NCBI RefSeq assembly: GCF_000970685.1
Contig: NZ_LAJB01000007.1
Span: 496,001 to 560,000, forward strand
Source: Domibacillus indicus
GTDB lineage: Bacteria; Bacillota; Bacilli; Bacillales; Domibacillaceae
Direction: 5' to 3'
Length of the DNA stretch: 64,000 bases
The notes under the pieces were generated by a model. It saw only the letters and a program-made list of their open reading frames with translations. It was not told the DNA's origin and did no database searches. Positions within the stretch are counted from its first letter, which is position 1. The number at the start of each line of letters is the position of its first letter. Both the position numbers and the translations under genes were made by a program. Shown here piece after piece: positions 63,850 through 64,000 of this stretch.

Positions 63850-64000
63850 TTCGCCTTCTTTCGAGTTCAGTTTTATACTCTTCCGCAATAACGTCCGCCA
63901 TCATTAATGCTCCCTGCATGACTATGGGTACCCCGCCTCCTGGATGAACCGATGCGCCTGCTGCATACACATTATCGAAGCCTGGCACTTTTACCTGAGG
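63812..64000 (-). CDS. Carotenoid desaturase, CrtN-like, C-terminal fragment (cut by window edge)
   Basis: The reverse strand reads PQVKVPGFDNVYAAGASVHP followed by GGGVPIVMQGALMMADVI before a TGA at 63812. The GASxHPGGGVP segment is the C-terminal FAD-binding signature of CrtI/CrtN-type phytoene or diapophytoene desaturases. It overlaps the CrtM-like start, so both form one operon. Only the last 62 residues are in the window. Confidence 0.88.
   Translation of the reverse strand, partial: PQVKVPGFDNVYAAGASVHPGGGVPIVMQGALMMADVIAEEYKTELERRRNGDEYNPGISNL

Overview
The window comes from a Gram-positive, spore-forming member of the Bacillaceae. Endospore genes (spoVIF, a yjcZ-type gene, spoVAE-like, cotY/Z-like, cotO) sit beside a block that closely follows the Bacillus subtilis yjaX-yjb-yjc region: comZ, fabH, fabF, yjbA, trpS, yjbC, spx, mecA, coiA, pepF, yjbH to yjbO, prpE, fabI, cotO, cotZ, spoVIF, yjcF-G-H. 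A crtM/crtN-type carotenoid operon at the right edge suggests a pigmented species. The genus cannot be fixed from this window alone.

Layout. (1) 1-8945, all on the minus strand: an alpha-galactoside utilisation cluster with a GH1 fragment, ROK kinase, DUF624 membrane protein, a CUT1 ABC importer (two permeases and a binding lipoprotein), a LacI-type regulator and a GH36 alpha-galactosidase, with cre-like sites and repeated GTTATT motifs in the control regions. (2) 9390-29520: a 20-kb A+T-rich integrative element inserted in the 3' end of tRNA-Val(GAC) and bounded by 43-bp direct repeats. It carries an integrase, an excisionase-like protein, an SPP1-style replication module (initiator with iterons inside its gene, G39P-like protein, DnaB helicase), a few unknown genes, and as cargo a complete type I-B CRISPR-Cas system (cas6-cas8b-cas7-cas5-cas3-cas4-cas1-cas2) with an array of 45 repeats. 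No capsid, portal, terminase or conjugation gene is visible. (3) 29552-64000: core chromosome as above, ending in clpB, uppP, a chemoreceptor, a yitW-like gene, a HAD phosphatase, a catalytically degenerate GH13 protein and crtM/crtN.

Most striking observation: upstream of cas6 lie two degenerate copies of the CRISPR repeat flanking a 28-nt pseudo-spacer. Its first 11 nt match, next to a CCA trinucleotide, the leader of the cas operon itself just beside the cas6 ribosome-binding site and downstream of a good sigma-A promoter. This is the layout expected of a cas-regulating guide RNA (CreR/CreA type) through which Cascade would repress its own operon. Other notable points are phage-like Walker A coding sequence in two spacers, large palindromes and iterons in the element, a 21-bp-periodic repeat beside the tRNA, and loss of catalytic residues in the GH13 protein.

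All calls rest on reading the sequence and remembered protein families; no database search was run.
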